Positions 10,822-21,063 are shown, counted from the stretch's first letter. The stretch: DNA of 64,000 bases from Tritrichomonas musculus (GCA_039105265.1 JAPFFF010000031.1:620001-684000), one strand, 5' to 3'. Notes: generated by a model not told the origin, from the letters alone. A program made the numbers and translations.

Positions 10822-11122
10822 TATAATTATCTGGAATGCTTTTGGCAAAATATTAAAATTTTGAAAGAGTTTGAAACAATAATACGGCGATGAGAGAAGA
10901 GAAAAAAAAGAAATTAATGAATTCATATTTTTATTATATATTCAAAAAAAGATTTGGAGATATTTGAATTTGATAAATTATTTTCATAAATGCGCATTTT
11001 ATTAATTGAATCAAAAAAAAAAAAAAAAAAAAAAATCACTTTCTAAAATAGTGATTCACTGAGACAATTCATTAGATAATAGAAATGAATTACTCCAGCA
11101 ATTTATACATAAAAAAAACTAC
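10822..11122. other. Spacer before tRNA-Pro
   Basis: AT-rich sequence with a homopolymer A run of about 23 bases near 11,012-11,034. The A tract just left of the tRNA is a T tract on the tRNA strand and serves as its Pol III terminator. Nothing else seen. Confidence 0.5.
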
Positions 11123-11194
11123 GGGGCGATTCGGGAATCGAACCCGAGACCTCTCGCACCCAAAGCGAGAATCATGCCACTAGACCAATCACCC
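11123..11194 (-). tRNA. tRNA-Pro (anticodon TGG)
   Basis: Read on the minus strand the gene starts GGGTGATTGGTCTAGTGGCA and ends ATCGCCC plus discriminator C. The 7-bp acceptor stem pairs with one G-T. The anticodon loop TTTGGGT is closed by CTCGC/GCGAG and gives TGG. The T loop is TTCGATT closed by TCGGG/CCCGA. Box A and box B match eukaryotic Pol III consensus, and a T8 run follows within 5 bases of the 3' end. Confidence 0.96.
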
Positions 11195-11464
11195 TTCAAG
11201 AAATTGCTCGCTTTTTTAATAAAAGTTGCTTTAATAGTATTTAGTCAAATAGTTTTAGTTTACAGAAATGATTATCTGATTTCTGTGGATAGGAAATAAA
11301 TTGAATACATGAAAAGCTCAAATCCCTTGGTTTTTATTTTAAGTTTTGCGATTGCGATAAAGCGAAATTTATATAGAAAAAACTATTTATTACTCTGAAT
11401 TTTTTTGTAAAAGCTTTCAAATATCAGAAATTTTGAAAATAAATCACAGTATTATTTAAGATTT

Positions 11465-12442
11465 ATGAGCGATCACTACCCTTTACTTGGTGAAAGGGGT
11501 ACGTCAATTAGATCTTTCTTTTCGTCCTTTATTAATCATTTTTTATATGGAGATCAAGCATCATCTGATTCAAACGACCATATTCTTATTTCAAATCATC
11601 ACCCAATTAATCATATATTACCTAGTAGTATGAGCAGCAGGTATGTTCCCTTTCCTTTTGAATGTCATCCAGGTCCAATAGATGATGCCATTATCGATGC
11701 TAAAAATCTATCGAAGTCGCTTTTTATCTTTATTTATTCTCGTGATAATGCGGATACATTCCAGGTAAACGAAATTTTTCAATTACAATCTATTAAATCA
11801 ATTATTCAACAAAATTACATATTTTATCCTTTAGAAGCAACATCTGTTGAAGGTTGGAAGATTGTTACATCAACATTTAAATTTCATTCATTACCACTTT
11901 TTGCGTTAATCCGGCCTAGAGGCACGTCTTTATCTCAATCTCAGATTTTCATGAAGCATGAAGGGCTTATTGGAGAAACCGCCCTTTTATCATATATTTC
12001 AATTGAGAATCAAAACTTAGCCCAAGAAGATAATCAGAACAATAATATTATTGCACAACAAGATGAAGATTTTCGAAGAGCTGTTGAAGAAGCGGAACTT
12101 AATCAGCTTACAACAGAAGAGATAGAGCGAGAAGCTCGAAGAACAGAAGAAAATCGAATTCAAAAAATTAATCATGAATTCAATGCAATTCCAATTCCTC
12201 AACAAGGTGAAGATAAGATAGTTATTAGATTTTTGTTCCCTGATAATATTTCTCGTACACGAGAATTTCCTGTAAATGGAACTATTAGGATGCTATTTGC
12301 ATTTGCAAGAAAATTCGAAGATCCTCAAAACTTCATTTTATTAACTGGCTTTCCGATGCAGCAACTTGAAGAAAGTGATGAATTAATTTCATCAATTTGT
12401 AACGATAAGCATTTTGTTATTCATGTCGATGAGGACGATTGA
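11465..12442 (+). CDS. UAS-UBX domain protein (FAF1/UBXD8-like)
   Basis: A 325-residue protein. Residues ~60-165 look like a thioredoxin-fold UAS domain (PGPIDDAIIDAKNLSKSLFI and later HSLPLFALIRPRG, the cis-proline region). Residues ~195-240 form a charged helix (EEAELNQLTTEEIEREARR). The C-terminal 80 residues form a ubiquitin-like UBX domain (IVIRFLFPDNISRTREF, ending with LTGFPMQQLEE, whose FP turn is the p97-binding loop). This order matches UBX cofactors of the AAA ATPase p97/Cdc48 that act in degradation of ubiquitinated proteins. An N-terminal UBA domain and the hairpin membrane anchor of UBXD8 are not seen, so a soluble adaptor is more likely. Confidence 0.8.
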   Translation: MSDHYPLLGERGTSIRSFFSSFINHFLYGDQASSDSNDHILISNHHPINHILPSSMSSRYVPFPFECHPGPIDDAIIDAKNLSKSLFIFIYSRDNADTFQVNEIFQLQSIKSIIQQNYIFYPLEATSVEGWKIVTSTFKFHSLPLFALIRPRGTSLSQSQIFMKHEGLIGETALLSYISIENQNLAQEDNQNNNIIAQQDEDFRRAVEEAELNQLTTEEIEREARRTEENRIQKINHEFNAIPIPQQGEDKIVIRFLFPDNISRTREFPVNGTIRMLFAFARKFEDPQNFILLTGFPMQQLEESDELISSICNDKHFVIHVDEDD

Positions 12443-12608
12443 TTTATTATTTGTTTATACTATATTTTACACTTTGTTTGAATAATAAAAAATTTTATAA
12501 ATATTGCATGCATTACTAATTAGTAACAACTATTTTGAAAAAGGCGTTGAAGCTTATACAAACTTCAATATTATAAAATCATTCAACAAAAAATGTCTTT
12601 TTTTTTAA

Positions 12609-12965
12609 GGGCGTACGTCCAATTGAATGATGAGAATTCAATGAGATTTCTCAAATATTTTAATCTTTTTTTGGAGTGAAAAAAGTTGAAGAATAAATTA
12701 TATTTTGGAGGAAATAAAATGTCTATTATTTATAGATTGATGATATATTAAAGAAAAATATTTTTATGCATTATTTTTATATTTTAATTAAAAACTATTT
12801 TTTATAAAATTTTATCAGTCTAAAAAAATAATAGTTTTCTGATCGTTTAGGACAAATATCATCTTTTTTGACCTAAACTTTTTCATAATTTGGAAGTATT
12901 GAAAGATGTATTCTATGAGTTTATTCAATATTAACAAGTTTACAACATTTTTAGGACGTACGCCC
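12609..12965. mobile_element. Short inverted-repeat element with TTAA target duplication
   Basis: Twelve-base perfect inverted ends (GGGCGTACGTCC and its complement) enclose 357 bp and are flanked on both sides by TTAA (12605-12608 and 12966-12969). TTAA duplication is the hallmark of piggyBac and Kolobok transposons. There is no coding frame, so it is a MITE-like derivative. The T tract outside the left end and the A tract outside the right end extend the symmetry. Confidence 0.75.
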
Positions 12966-13093
12966 TTAAAAAAAAAAAAGTGTTTTACAAAAAGATTTTA
13001 TGATTTAGTGTGTCTTTTTAAGAAAAATAAGACATATAAATAATTCTGAATTTCGAAATTAAATTATTATTAAAGAATTATATATTTTACTGC

Positions 13094-13675
13094 TCATTGC
13101 TCATCTTCTGGCTGTGGAGAAACTAATGATGAAATTACAAAAGATTGTCTTCTTATTGTATCTTCGGTTGTTTCTTTAACAGATCCATCTTTGATGGCAT
13201 CTTGAATAAGTTTATTAACATTAACAATAAGTTGATCCATTCCATCAGCAGAAACCGTGAAATTTTCAGATTTCATACATTCTTCTGTTAATGAAAAGAC
13301 GCTATTTTGAATTGACTCAATTGCTTTAAGGGCTGCTGACCCTGATGAAGTATTTGCTATTTGAGGATTATCTTGAGCAATTGTATCATTAATAAGGTTG
13401 GTCAAGTCTGTAGATTCACTTGCGGCAACGAGTAATTTACTTTTTTGAGTAGCAAGCTGCTGTTTAAGTGAATCACGTTTTTCTTCAACTTGTTGAAGTT
13501 CATTACTTGTCTGTTGAATTTGTAGAAGTGTATCGCGCTGCTTTTTAATTAATTCATCTTGAATTGAAACTAACTGTTTAGTTCTCTGATAATCTTCTTC
13601 GACGAGTTTTTTCTGTTGTTGAATTTGTTGAATGATGCTTGATATTCCTGCTGTTGGGTCTGCAGTCTTTGACAT
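13094..13675 (-). CDS. Small coiled-coil protein, function unknown
   Basis: A 193-residue soluble protein. Residues ~12-85 are Gln/Lys/Glu-rich with heptad spacing (IIQQIQQQKKLVEEDYQRTK and onward), a likely coiled coil. Residues ~85-193 are helical without a recognisable domain. No signal peptide or membrane segment. It ends 5' of a divergent AP endonuclease gene about 470 bases away. I do not recognise the family; a structural or complex-scaffold role is the most that can be said. Confidence 0.6.
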   Translation of the reverse strand: MSKTADPTAGISSIIQQIQQQKKLVEEDYQRTKQLVSIQDELIKKQRDTLLQIQQTSNELQQVEEKRDSLKQQLATQKSKLLVAASESTDLTNLINDTIAQDNPQIANTSSGSAALKAIESIQNSVFSLTEECMKSENFTVSADGMDQLIVNVNKLIQDAIKDGSVKETTEDTIRRQSFVISSLVSPQPEDEQ

Positions 13676-14146
13676 TTGTTTAACTTTTTTTATATTAGAG
13701 TTTTTAAATGGTAGTTTTCTTTATTTTTAAACGGGCAATACCTCAAATTTTAGCAAATTGACCAATTTATAACTTACGAAAAATCTGAGGTTTACATTTT
13801 CTTTCAAATTTGATGAGATGGAACGTAGTTTTCTCATATATAAAAAAGGATCCAATGAATAATTAAAAGATTATTTAAACAATTTTGTTTAGAGAAAAAA
13901 CTTTTTTGGGGAAAAAAATATTAACTAAAATAATCTGTCTCAGATTGAAAAATTAAATATTATTTTATAATAAAGATAGAAAAGAAATATATATTTGAAT
14001 GATGTTCATAGTAAATGTATGAGCTTAAACATGAAATCGAGAATAATTCAAATAAACAAAAGAATTGAAATAAAGTATTCAAAAGAGTTGATTTAATAAT
14101 TTTAAACGTGCTCTATGATTTCTGAATTTATATTTGTTTATTACTT
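13676..14146. other. Divergent spacer (coiled-coil gene / AP endonuclease)
   Basis: AT-rich DNA between two divergent start codons; both promoters must lie here. No motif is strong enough to name beyond general A/T tracts. Confidence 0.4.
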
Positions 14147-15172
14147 ATGAGCCAAGCACCAGAAAATAAAAGCCAATCAGAAGAAAAAGAAGCAGCTGAA
14201 TTAAAAAGCGTAGAAAATGATGACGAAATAGTCGAAGATGATGATTGTGGTTCAACGATTGTCAAAGCTGATAAATCCTTTCCTCCTGAACAAATCCTTA
14301 AAATTACAACACTTAATCTTGTTTCTATAAATTCTGCATGGAAAAAAGGTCTAAAACAATACATAGAAAGTACAAAACCAGATATTTTTTGTGTTCAAGA
14401 AACAAAGTTGCACCAAGAAAGCAAGCCATCTGCTGATGCATTTAAACTTCAGGGATATAAAGCTTATTTTAATTTTGCTGAAAGTAAGAAAGGTTACAGT
14501 GGTACTGGAATTTATACCAAAATTAAGCCGATCTCAGTTAAAAAGAGCGAAGGAATTAACGACAAAGATGGCAGGTGTATAACAATGGAATTTTCACAAT
14601 TTTATATATTAAATACATATGTTGTCAATCTTGGTGAAAACCAAGTTAATTATGACAAAAAAATCAACCATTTCAATCCAGAAATCGAAAAGTATATCCA
14701 AGAATTAAGTAAAGTAAAGCCAGTGATATGGACAGGTGATTTAAATGTTGCACACAATCCTATAGATATCTATACAACTGAAGGAATGAGCAAGATTGCT
14801 GGTTATACAGATGCCGAACGAAAATGGTTTGATGATTTCATGAAGAATAATGATTATGTTGATGTATTTCGAGAACTGTATCCAAAGAAGCAACAATTTT
14901 CTTTCTTTAGCTTCAGAGGAAATATGAGAGCAAAAAGGCAAGGATGGAGGATTGACTACTTTATGATGCCCAGATCAATGATTAAAGATAAAATGATTGT
15001 TGATTGCATCATTGAAAATGCTGATTTGAGCGATCATGAACCTGTTACTTTAATTTTGGATAAATCAATGGTCATGGCAGATAAAGATGTCCCTGTTGAT
15101 AAAACTGAAGTTAATATTATTGGAAAGAAAACCTCGATTTTAAATTTCTTTGCAGCTGCAGCGAAGAAATAA
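14147..15172 (+). CDS. AP endonuclease (exonuclease III family) with C-terminal PIP-like box
   Basis: A 341-residue protein with an acidic N-terminal extension (residues 1-45) and an exonuclease-phosphatase fold from ~48. Visible motifs are DIFCVQETKL (metal-binding Glu), GYSGTGIYTK, NTYVVN (catalytic Tyr), WTGDLNVAHNPID (catalytic Asp and Asn), RIDYFMM and LSDHEPV (active-site Asp-His). These fit cleavage 5' of abasic sites in nuclear base-excision repair. Residues 328-335 read KTSILNFF, which fits a PCNA-interacting (PIP) box with Lys in place of Gln, followed by AAAAKK. A C-terminal PIP box is a trait of APE2-type enzymes, so coupling to replication is inferred. ATG at 14147 is the first in frame after upstream stops. 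Confidence 0.9.
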   Translation: MSQAPENKSQSEEKEAAELKSVENDDEIVEDDDCGSTIVKADKSFPPEQILKITTLNLVSINSAWKKGLKQYIESTKPDIFCVQETKLHQESKPSADAFKLQGYKAYFNFAESKKGYSGTGIYTKIKPISVKKSEGINDKDGRCITMEFSQFYILNTYVVNLGENQVNYDKKINHFNPEIEKYIQELSKVKPVIWTGDLNVAHNPIDIYTTEGMSKIAGYTDAERKWFDDFMKNNDYVDVFRELYPKKQQFSFFSFRGNMRAKRQGWRIDYFMMPRSMIKDKMIVDCIIENADLSDHEPVTLILDKSMVMADKDVPVDKTEVNIIGKKTSILNFFAAAAKK

Positions 15173-15472
15173 TCTGAATTATAATTCAGAGATGAGCACT
15201 ATAACCGATTATTAATATTAATGTTCATAAATTATTCATTGTAAATAATTAAATTATTATCATTCACTTTCTTGCGAATATTATATATTAAAATTAATAG
15301 AAAAAATCATATTAAAATGGTAGCATTAAAATCAATTTTTCATCAGATTATTGAATTGTTCAGGTTTTATCTGTGCATTTACCATTTAAAGCTCTAAAAC
15401 CTATTGAGTTTGAAGCATGTTGTATTTTTTTTTCTTTTTCTTTTTTGAATATTTATTTGGTCAAATTTATAT

Positions 15473-16183
15473 ATGGATCATTATGATGATACAGAATCTT
15501 CCACTTCAAAGCAAGTGTCAAAAACAAAACCATTCACTATTTTTTGTCAGCTAAATTTGTCTAAGTATCGACAAAAATATCCAAAATGCACTACAGCCCA
15601 GATTAATAACATATTAGCTCAAGAATGGGCAAGAACAAGCTTCAAAAAACGAAGACAATATATAGATATAGCTGCTCAATATGAACAAGATTTAGCAGTT
15701 CAACGCGCCTCGAATAGAGCTAAAGGAGGAAAACAAAGTATGAATAGTGGATTATTATCACAAAATTATGGTGCAATTTCTGCAAATATACATCAACAAT
15801 CATCTAACACTAATATTTCTTCTTCAAATTACATGAACTCTACGATTTCGTCGGGTTTAAAAGGAAAAGGCAAACAAAAAAGATCAAACTTTATTATAAA
15901 TAGTGGAGGAATCAATGTTAATATCAATGGTAATCAACGTTCCAAAAACGATGCTGACGGTGATTATATTCCACAAAATTCTCCTAGATCTGCTATTCCA
16001 GCACCAATTCTCGATGATGGTAATGGTGCTATCGCTATTAATGAAATTGATCCCATACAACAGCAAGAAGAATCAATAAAATTAGCCAATTTTTCAGAAT
16101 TTTGTTTAAGTGTTACTAATCCAACATGTTCGTTTGATTGTTCATGGTATATTGATCAGCCTGTAATTAAATCAAATTTATAA
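15473..16183 (+). CDS. HMG-box protein
   Basis: A 236-residue protein. Residues ~20-80 carry a single HMG-box: PFTIFCQLNLSKYRQKYP, then NNILAQEWARTSFKKRRQYI and AAQYEQDL, with the expected proline start, aromatic core and the W of helix 2. The rest is Asn/Ser/Gln-rich and probably disordered, with a basic patch (KGKGKQKR near residue 128). It is likely a nuclear protein that bends or binds DNA; sequence-specific or architectural role cannot be told apart. It follows the AP endonuclease on the same strand after about 300 bases. Confidence 0.75.
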   Translation: MDHYDDTESSTSKQVSKTKPFTIFCQLNLSKYRQKYPKCTTAQINNILAQEWARTSFKKRRQYIDIAAQYEQDLAVQRASNRAKGGKQSMNSGLLSQNYGAISANIHQQSSNTNISSSNYMNSTISSGLKGKGKQKRSNFIINSGGINVNINGNQRSKNDADGDYIPQNSPRSAIPAPILDDGNGAIAINEIDPIQQQEESIKLANFSEFCLSVTNPTCSFDCSWYIDQPVIKSNL

Positions 16184-16350
16184 TCTTTTTCATTAAAAAT
16201 GAAAAATTCATGAAAAAGATTAGTTCATGAACGAATTCTGTTAACAAAGCGATGATTTATAGCATGTTCTTTTATTAAAAATAGAGAATTTATATTTTCG
16301 TAATTATGTATAATTTTTATTTATAAACAAAATCAATTCAAAATTCTTAA

Positions 16351-17400
16351 TTAAGAATCTGTTTCACCAATTTTTTTCATTTCATCTAAATATTCTTCAT
16401 ATTGGATTCTAGTCATTTGCTCTTTGTTTTGATTTGGCGGTCTTGATTTAACAGTATTTCCATCTTTAAAAGTAACGCCAGGAGCACAAACAAAATTTTC
16501 ACCATAAGAAATATCAGCCACGTCTTCATCAAAAACAGGAACATCAGGCTCAATGAGCCTAATTTGTGGTCTTTTCTTCTTTTTCTGCTTTGAAGGAAAA
16601 ATCGATGTTATTGGTTTATTCTGTTTCGGTTGTTGTTCTTTCGAATCCTGCTGTTGAGATGTATTTTTAATTGTGGATGATGTCGTCTTTATAACTGAAA
16701 TGGGAATTCGTCTTTTATCGGTTTTACCTGCATTTGATTTTTTATTAGTTGAAACTTTTGGTACTATAATAGCTGGCGGAAGTCCTTTTGGCTCTGAAAT
16801 TTGAATAACTGAAAAATCTGAATCAACTGTAACTTTTTTCATTGCAACATTTGTTTTCTTTTTAGCATCTTCGAACAATTTCGTAATTTTTTCTGCCTCA
16901 GTTACTTTTACGGGCTTTATGGGTTTTTTATCGCTTTGTTGTCTTGATTTTGATCTCTGTGATGATGTGGCAAAAGAGTGAGCAGCATCTTTCGATAATT
17001 TATTTTTTTGAGTTTCTGTTGGAGCAACATCAAATGATGTTTTAGGTCTACGCGAAGCTGCTGTGCTTTTCCTAATCTCTCTTGAAGGAGTTACAGAATT
17101 TCTTAGGCCTGACGAATCTGATCCGCGAACAGGAAGAACGCCGCCAGCCCATTCATCAATCAATGGCATTTCTAAATCATCATCAGGAATAGCATCAATG
17201 TCATTTTTATCAAGAGGGAAAGAAGCCCATGTTGCATTTAAAACTAGTTCAGTTGTGAGTGTACGCGATGCATATGGAATGATTTGCGAGTCGATATATT
17301 TCATATAAAGCTGCTCTCCACCTTGTTTAATAATACAATCAATGATTTCTTTGGCAACCCTTGTAGATTCTTCCATATCTATAAGCTTTTGGGAATACAT
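16351..17400 (-). CDS. C2orf81-like (DUF4639) protein, start uncertain
   Basis: A 349-residue protein. Residues ~8-105 (ESTRVAKEIIDCIIKQGGEQ, then KYIDSQIIPYASRTLTTELV and MPLIDEWAGGVLPVRGSD) resemble the conserved N-terminal region of vertebrate C2orf81, including the D-x-WAxGxxPV box. That family has been linked to ciliated cells, and trichomonads are flagellates; a flagellar role is inference. The remainder is basic, Ser/Lys-rich and likely disordered. Upstream of the ATG the frame stays open for about 100 bases with a Gln/Asn-rich coding-like stretch (HNSRQPQNQQSQANVEL) but no earlier ATG, so the true start may be non-AUG, spliced, or affected by a sequence error. Confidence 0.5.
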   Translation of the reverse strand: MYSQKLIDMEESTRVAKEIIDCIIKQGGEQLYMKYIDSQIIPYASRTLTTELVLNATWASFPLDKNDIDAIPDDDLEMPLIDEWAGGVLPVRGSDSSGLRNSVTPSREIRKSTAASRRPKTSFDVAPTETQKNKLSKDAAHSFATSSQRSKSRQQSDKKPIKPVKVTEAEKITKLFEDAKKKTNVAMKKVTVDSDFSVIQISEPKGLPPAIIVPKVSTNKKSNAGKTDKRRIPISVIKTTSSTIKNTSQQQDSKEQQPKQNKPITSIFPSKQKKKKRPQIRLIEPDVPVFDEDVADISYGENFVCAPGVTFKDGNTVKSRPPNQNKEQMTRIQYEEYLDEMKKIGETDS

Positions 17401-18096
17401 AAGTTCGACATTAGCTTGACTTTGCTGATTTTGGGGTTGTCGTGAACTATTATGGCCTTGTGTTGATAATTTAGACGTCGGAGTGAGAATAAAAATAAAT
17501 TACAACGATTTTTTTCAATTTTAATTCAATTTTGAAAAAAAAAAAAATAAATTCAAAAAATCCCGGTATAGTATTAATAATATTTGGTAATTATTTTTAT
17601 TCCTAGTATATATTCTTAATTGTATATATATTTAAAATTAAAATGTTGAAGCTTGAAAAAAAAATAATTTCATTCTTTTAGGTTTTTTATATCTCATTCA
17701 AATATCTACCGAATGATTTTTTGAATATTTAAAATGGACGTTTTCATTTCTTTCTCTATTTTACTGTCTCATTTAACAAGTGTTTTTGAATATAAATGCA
17801 TATAAAAGTAATTATAGTATTATTAAAGATGTATTAATTTTGTAAAATGGTTATTTATTATTATTGCATTTAAATTTCAATGAAAAAAAAATTATTTTAG
17901 GAGATATGAAGTGTTTTTTTAATCTTACCAAACAAGTATTTAATTCAAATTATTATCTTTTTGAACAAAATTTTAATTAATGAAAATATTATAATATTTG
18001 AAAATAAGAAGCATGTGGCAATAATTATTAATTTATTTAAACATTTTAAAACCTATTGAATCATTTCAAAGGGTGAAATAATTTCAAATAATTATT
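17401..18096. other. Divergent spacer with coding-like lead-in
   Basis: The first ~100 bases continue the frame of the minus-strand gene without an ATG. The rest, up to the PQ-loop gene start, is AT-rich with a run of A near 17,535-17,547 and no recognisable signal. Confidence 0.4.
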
Positions 18097-19101
18097 ATGT
18101 TTCTCCAAAATTTTATTAACTCCAATTTATTTCCTTTTTCTCTATCATTAACAAAAAGTTCATTGATCTCCTTTTCCCTTCAACTTGTTGATGTTATCAT
18201 TATTTTTTTCCCTACAGTTGGATATCTTGATACAATAAGAATTATGATCAATACTCAAAGTCCTGCAGCTTTCAATTATAATACATGCTTTATCTTAATT
18301 AGCGCGCATGGATTAAAGATTTTGTATCGTATATATCATCCATATGCAACCCGTGTATTTGGTCAATCTGTTACTCAGTTTTCAGTTGCTTTTTTAATGG
18401 CTTTTTTAAGATATCATTATGCAGAAAATGAAGAGAAGCCGCAGCATGAAAGATTAAACGCACTTAGCTCGTCCTCATCTAATTCGTCTTTAATTAGTGA
18501 AAATAAGCGTGAATTTCCAAGTAGAGGCATTGGTTACTATTTTAATATGGCAAAAACAAAAACCTTTACTGAATTTATGACATCTTTCTTTTTATATACA
18601 TCAATTATATTAACTTTATTTTATTTCGGATACAATTTCATTGATGAAAAGTCAGCAGTTGATGTTGTTGGAATTGTTGCAAATTTAATTGAATCAACAA
18701 TTGTTATCCCCACCTTTATTAAAGTTGTCATTCACAGAGATATTAATAATTTATCTACTGTTTTAATTCTCCAATTTGCTTTTGGTGATATTATGAAGCT
18801 TGCATTATTTCTAATTAGTAAAGCTCCTGGATCATTTATTGCCGGAGCTTGCTTACAGATTGCCCTTGATGTAGTATTGTTTACAAATTACCTTAAACTT
18901 TACTTTTGCTCAAAGCATGAAGATAATGAAAATCCTGATGGTGAAGAGCTTATTGCAAGAACATCATATGATGAAAATTCAGAAAATATGAATTCTTTAA
19001 GCATTGAAGAAGAGGAAAATGAAAATTTAATTAGCAAAGAAAATAAGCTTCTAGATAATTCTTCAAATGCAATTGCATCTGACATAAGTACAGAGCTTTA
19101 G
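18097..19101 (+). CDS. PQ-loop repeat membrane protein (SLC66-like)
   Basis: A 334-residue multi-pass protein with about seven hydrophobic segments. Two half-repeats each hold a short loop with a conserved proline: FPTVGYLDTIRIMINTQSPA near residue 43 and VIPTFIKVVIHRDINNLST near residue 207. Together with QFAFGDIMKLALFL this fits PQ-loop transporters of the SLC66A2 (PQLC1) type, which sit in lysosomal or endosomal membranes. The Gln of the PQ pair is Thr in both copies. Residues ~115-150 form a Ser-rich cytosolic loop and the last ~45 residues an acidic tail. Substrate unknown. Confidence 0.75.
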   Translation: MFLQNFINSNLFPFSLSLTKSSLISFSLQLVDVIIIFFPTVGYLDTIRIMINTQSPAAFNYNTCFILISAHGLKILYRIYHPYATRVFGQSVTQFSVAFLMAFLRYHYAENEEKPQHERLNALSSSSSNSSLISENKREFPSRGIGYYFNMAKTKTFTEFMTSFFLYTSIILTLFYFGYNFIDEKSAVDVVGIVANLIESTIVIPTFIKVVIHRDINNLSTVLILQFAFGDIMKLALFLISKAPGSFIAGACLQIALDVVLFTNYLKLYFCSKHEDNENPDGEELIARTSYDENSENMNSLSIEEEENENLISKENKLLDNSSNAIASDISTEL

Positions 19102-19219
19102 TTAGTTCAGGTTTATCATTAATAGTTATTTGCAGATGATAATTGTTTTATGTATATGTTGTATATGCTATCTTTTAGAATAAATATCCATATATTAATT
19201 TTTATAAAAAAAAAAATAT

Positions 19220-19291
19220 TTCCGACACGGGGAGTCGAACCCCGATCCCGTGGATGAAAACCACGTATCCTAACCGCTGAACGATGTCGGA
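19220..19291 (-). tRNA. tRNA-Glu (anticodon TTC)
   Basis: On the minus strand the gene starts TCCGACATCGTTCAGCGGTT and ends TGTCGGA plus discriminator A. The acceptor stem is 7 perfect pairs. The anticodon loop TTTTCAT is closed by CGTGG/CCACG and gives TTC. The T arm is CGGGG-TTCGACT-CCCCG. A run of about 12 T follows within 5 bases, a Pol III terminator. Confidence 0.97.
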
Positions 19292-19519
19292 CTTCCAATT
19301 ATAAAATTGGCTTTAATTAAAAATGACTTAATCCGTTTTCAAATAAAAAGTTTTTATAAAAAATTAATAACGTTCACATAAGAGTAAAAGCATGAAAATA
19401 AAAAAAAAGAAAAAATGTTTATTTTTCATGATATTTAATATTATTTTATTTCTATTAGAGATTCAAATAAATAACAGCTTCAAAATAATATATATTATTT
19501 GTCTTACTTTGTAAAAAAG

Positions 19520-19759
19520 TTAATTCTGATTTTTTGGTGCCGATTCCAAATTTTTAATTGGACGAGATTCTATTGAGGCGCTTCTTTTTTGATGTGACAA
19601 TTTGAAATGTCCATTTGACGAATTAATGAGAACTGCACTTGGAATAGAACATAAAGTTGGACGTCTTTGTTGAGCTATTTCGTTTAACTGTATTGGGCTT
19701 AAAACTGAAACCTTCTGGTTGGTGCATTCGAATGATGATAACTGGTTTTGGTAATTCAT
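19520..19759 (-). CDS. Small hypothetical protein
   Basis: An open frame of 79 codons from the ATG at 19757-19759 (MNYQNQLSSFECTNQ); an upstream ATG at 19853-19855 would add 32 hydrophobic residues of spacer-like composition, so I prefer the shorter start. The residues are Ser/Gln/Arg-mixed with QRRPTLCSIPSAVLINS and HQKRSASIESRP, short motifs that look like phospho-sites or docking segments. Codon composition is more gene-like than the flanks. No family recognised. Confidence 0.4.
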   Translation of the reverse strand: MNYQNQLSSFECTNQKVSVLSPIQLNEIAQQRRPTLCSIPSAVLINSSNGHFKLSHQKRSASIESRPIKNLESAPKNQN

Positions 19760-19855
19760 AGTGCAATGAAAAATAAAAAATGAAGTAATTTCTATTGTTA
19801 TGTTAATAAACAGTTTTTTTATTACAACCTTTTCAAAAAAAGGAGATAAGTTCAA

Positions 19856-20203
19856 TTTTGAATAGAAGATAATTACTCAAATTTGAATTGATTAAATTGA
19901 AATATTAGAATATTGCTTATTTGCTCTATAAAATATAATTTTAAAAATATTATTGGCTGAAAATAATATTTTTCTCATAAAAAAAATAGCATGAGGGATA
20001 CGTTAATTTTTTATGATCTAATATACTATAGTTTATTGATATTTTTTGGTATTAAATATTTATTAATATGCTTATATATCCATTTTCTTTTTAATATATT
20101 ATATTTATCTATTAATATTTTAAGATATTTATACAATTAAATTTTTTATATTTTTTCTCAAAAGTTATTATTTTTTTTATTTTAAGAAATTTTGAGATAA
20201 ATA
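19856..20203. other. AT-rich spacer
   Basis: Mostly A/T with no open frame, repeat or RNA structure seen, up to the TA flank of the next inverted-repeat element. Confidence 0.4.
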
Positions 20204-21063
20204 AAGGTCGTACAACTGAATTTTAACAGTAAAACTCAACGATTGGTTTGTTAAAACTAATTATATTTTATTATTATAATAATAATCAGTTTTATAAATA
20301 TTTGCATCGTACAAAATTCAAATTAAAATAAAAACTAAAAGGATATAAGTATATATTAAATTTTCTTCAGAAAATAAATTTGAGTATTTTATCTCAATTT
20401 ATTTTAATTATTTTTGATAAGAATTTTATAACACTTTAAAAAAATTTAGAATAGCGATAACTTTTTATATAATTTATTCTAATCATTAATTCTTTTGATA
20501 TCTTTTTATATGCTTTTAAAACATTAATTGTTATATAAAAATAGTTATTATTATTGAAAAAATAAAATTCATTTTTTAGCTAAAAATGCAGAAAAATTGA
20601 ATTTGTTGAATTATTAAATGATGATTTTAAAAAAATTGGACGTTACAGGAGCCAAATGACGAATACAATTTTATTTATATGCATTTACTTTCTAATATAT
20701 TTGAATTTCATTCCAAATCAAATGTCAGTTTTTTCTAAAAATGAAGATTTAGTTGATTTGTTTCATAAATATAAAAAGTCTAATATTTCAGTTACTGAAG
20801 GATTTCGTCAAAAAGTAAAATATTATTTGTATAACACATAGTATATCCATTCAAATGACATCTATATTTTTTAAATGATGCAAATATATAAGAAATCGAT
20901 ATATATTGAATTTTAATTAAAGTCTTTATTTCAACCATTACATTTTATAATATTGGATATAAAATATATAAATTATATATTATAATTATTAAATAAATTA
21001 TTTATTAAGATAAATATAAATTTATTTAATTTTATTTTTTATTCAATTTAGTTGTACGACCTT
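20204..21063. mobile_element. TA-flanked non-autonomous element (AAGGTCGTACAACT ends)
   Basis: Inverted ends AAGGTCGTACAACT at 20204-20217 and the complement at 21050-21063, extending with one mismatch to about 19 bases. Both flanks are TA (20202-20203 and 21064-21065), the duplication of Tc1/mariner-type elements. The 860-bp body is very AT-rich. It holds a 61-codon open frame (20656-20841) that looks accidental. Confidence 0.7.

Noticed and set aside
20656-20841. 61-codon open frame inside the TA-flanked element
   Set aside because: Hydrophobic and AT-driven, no family resemblance, and it lies in a MITE body; probably accidental.
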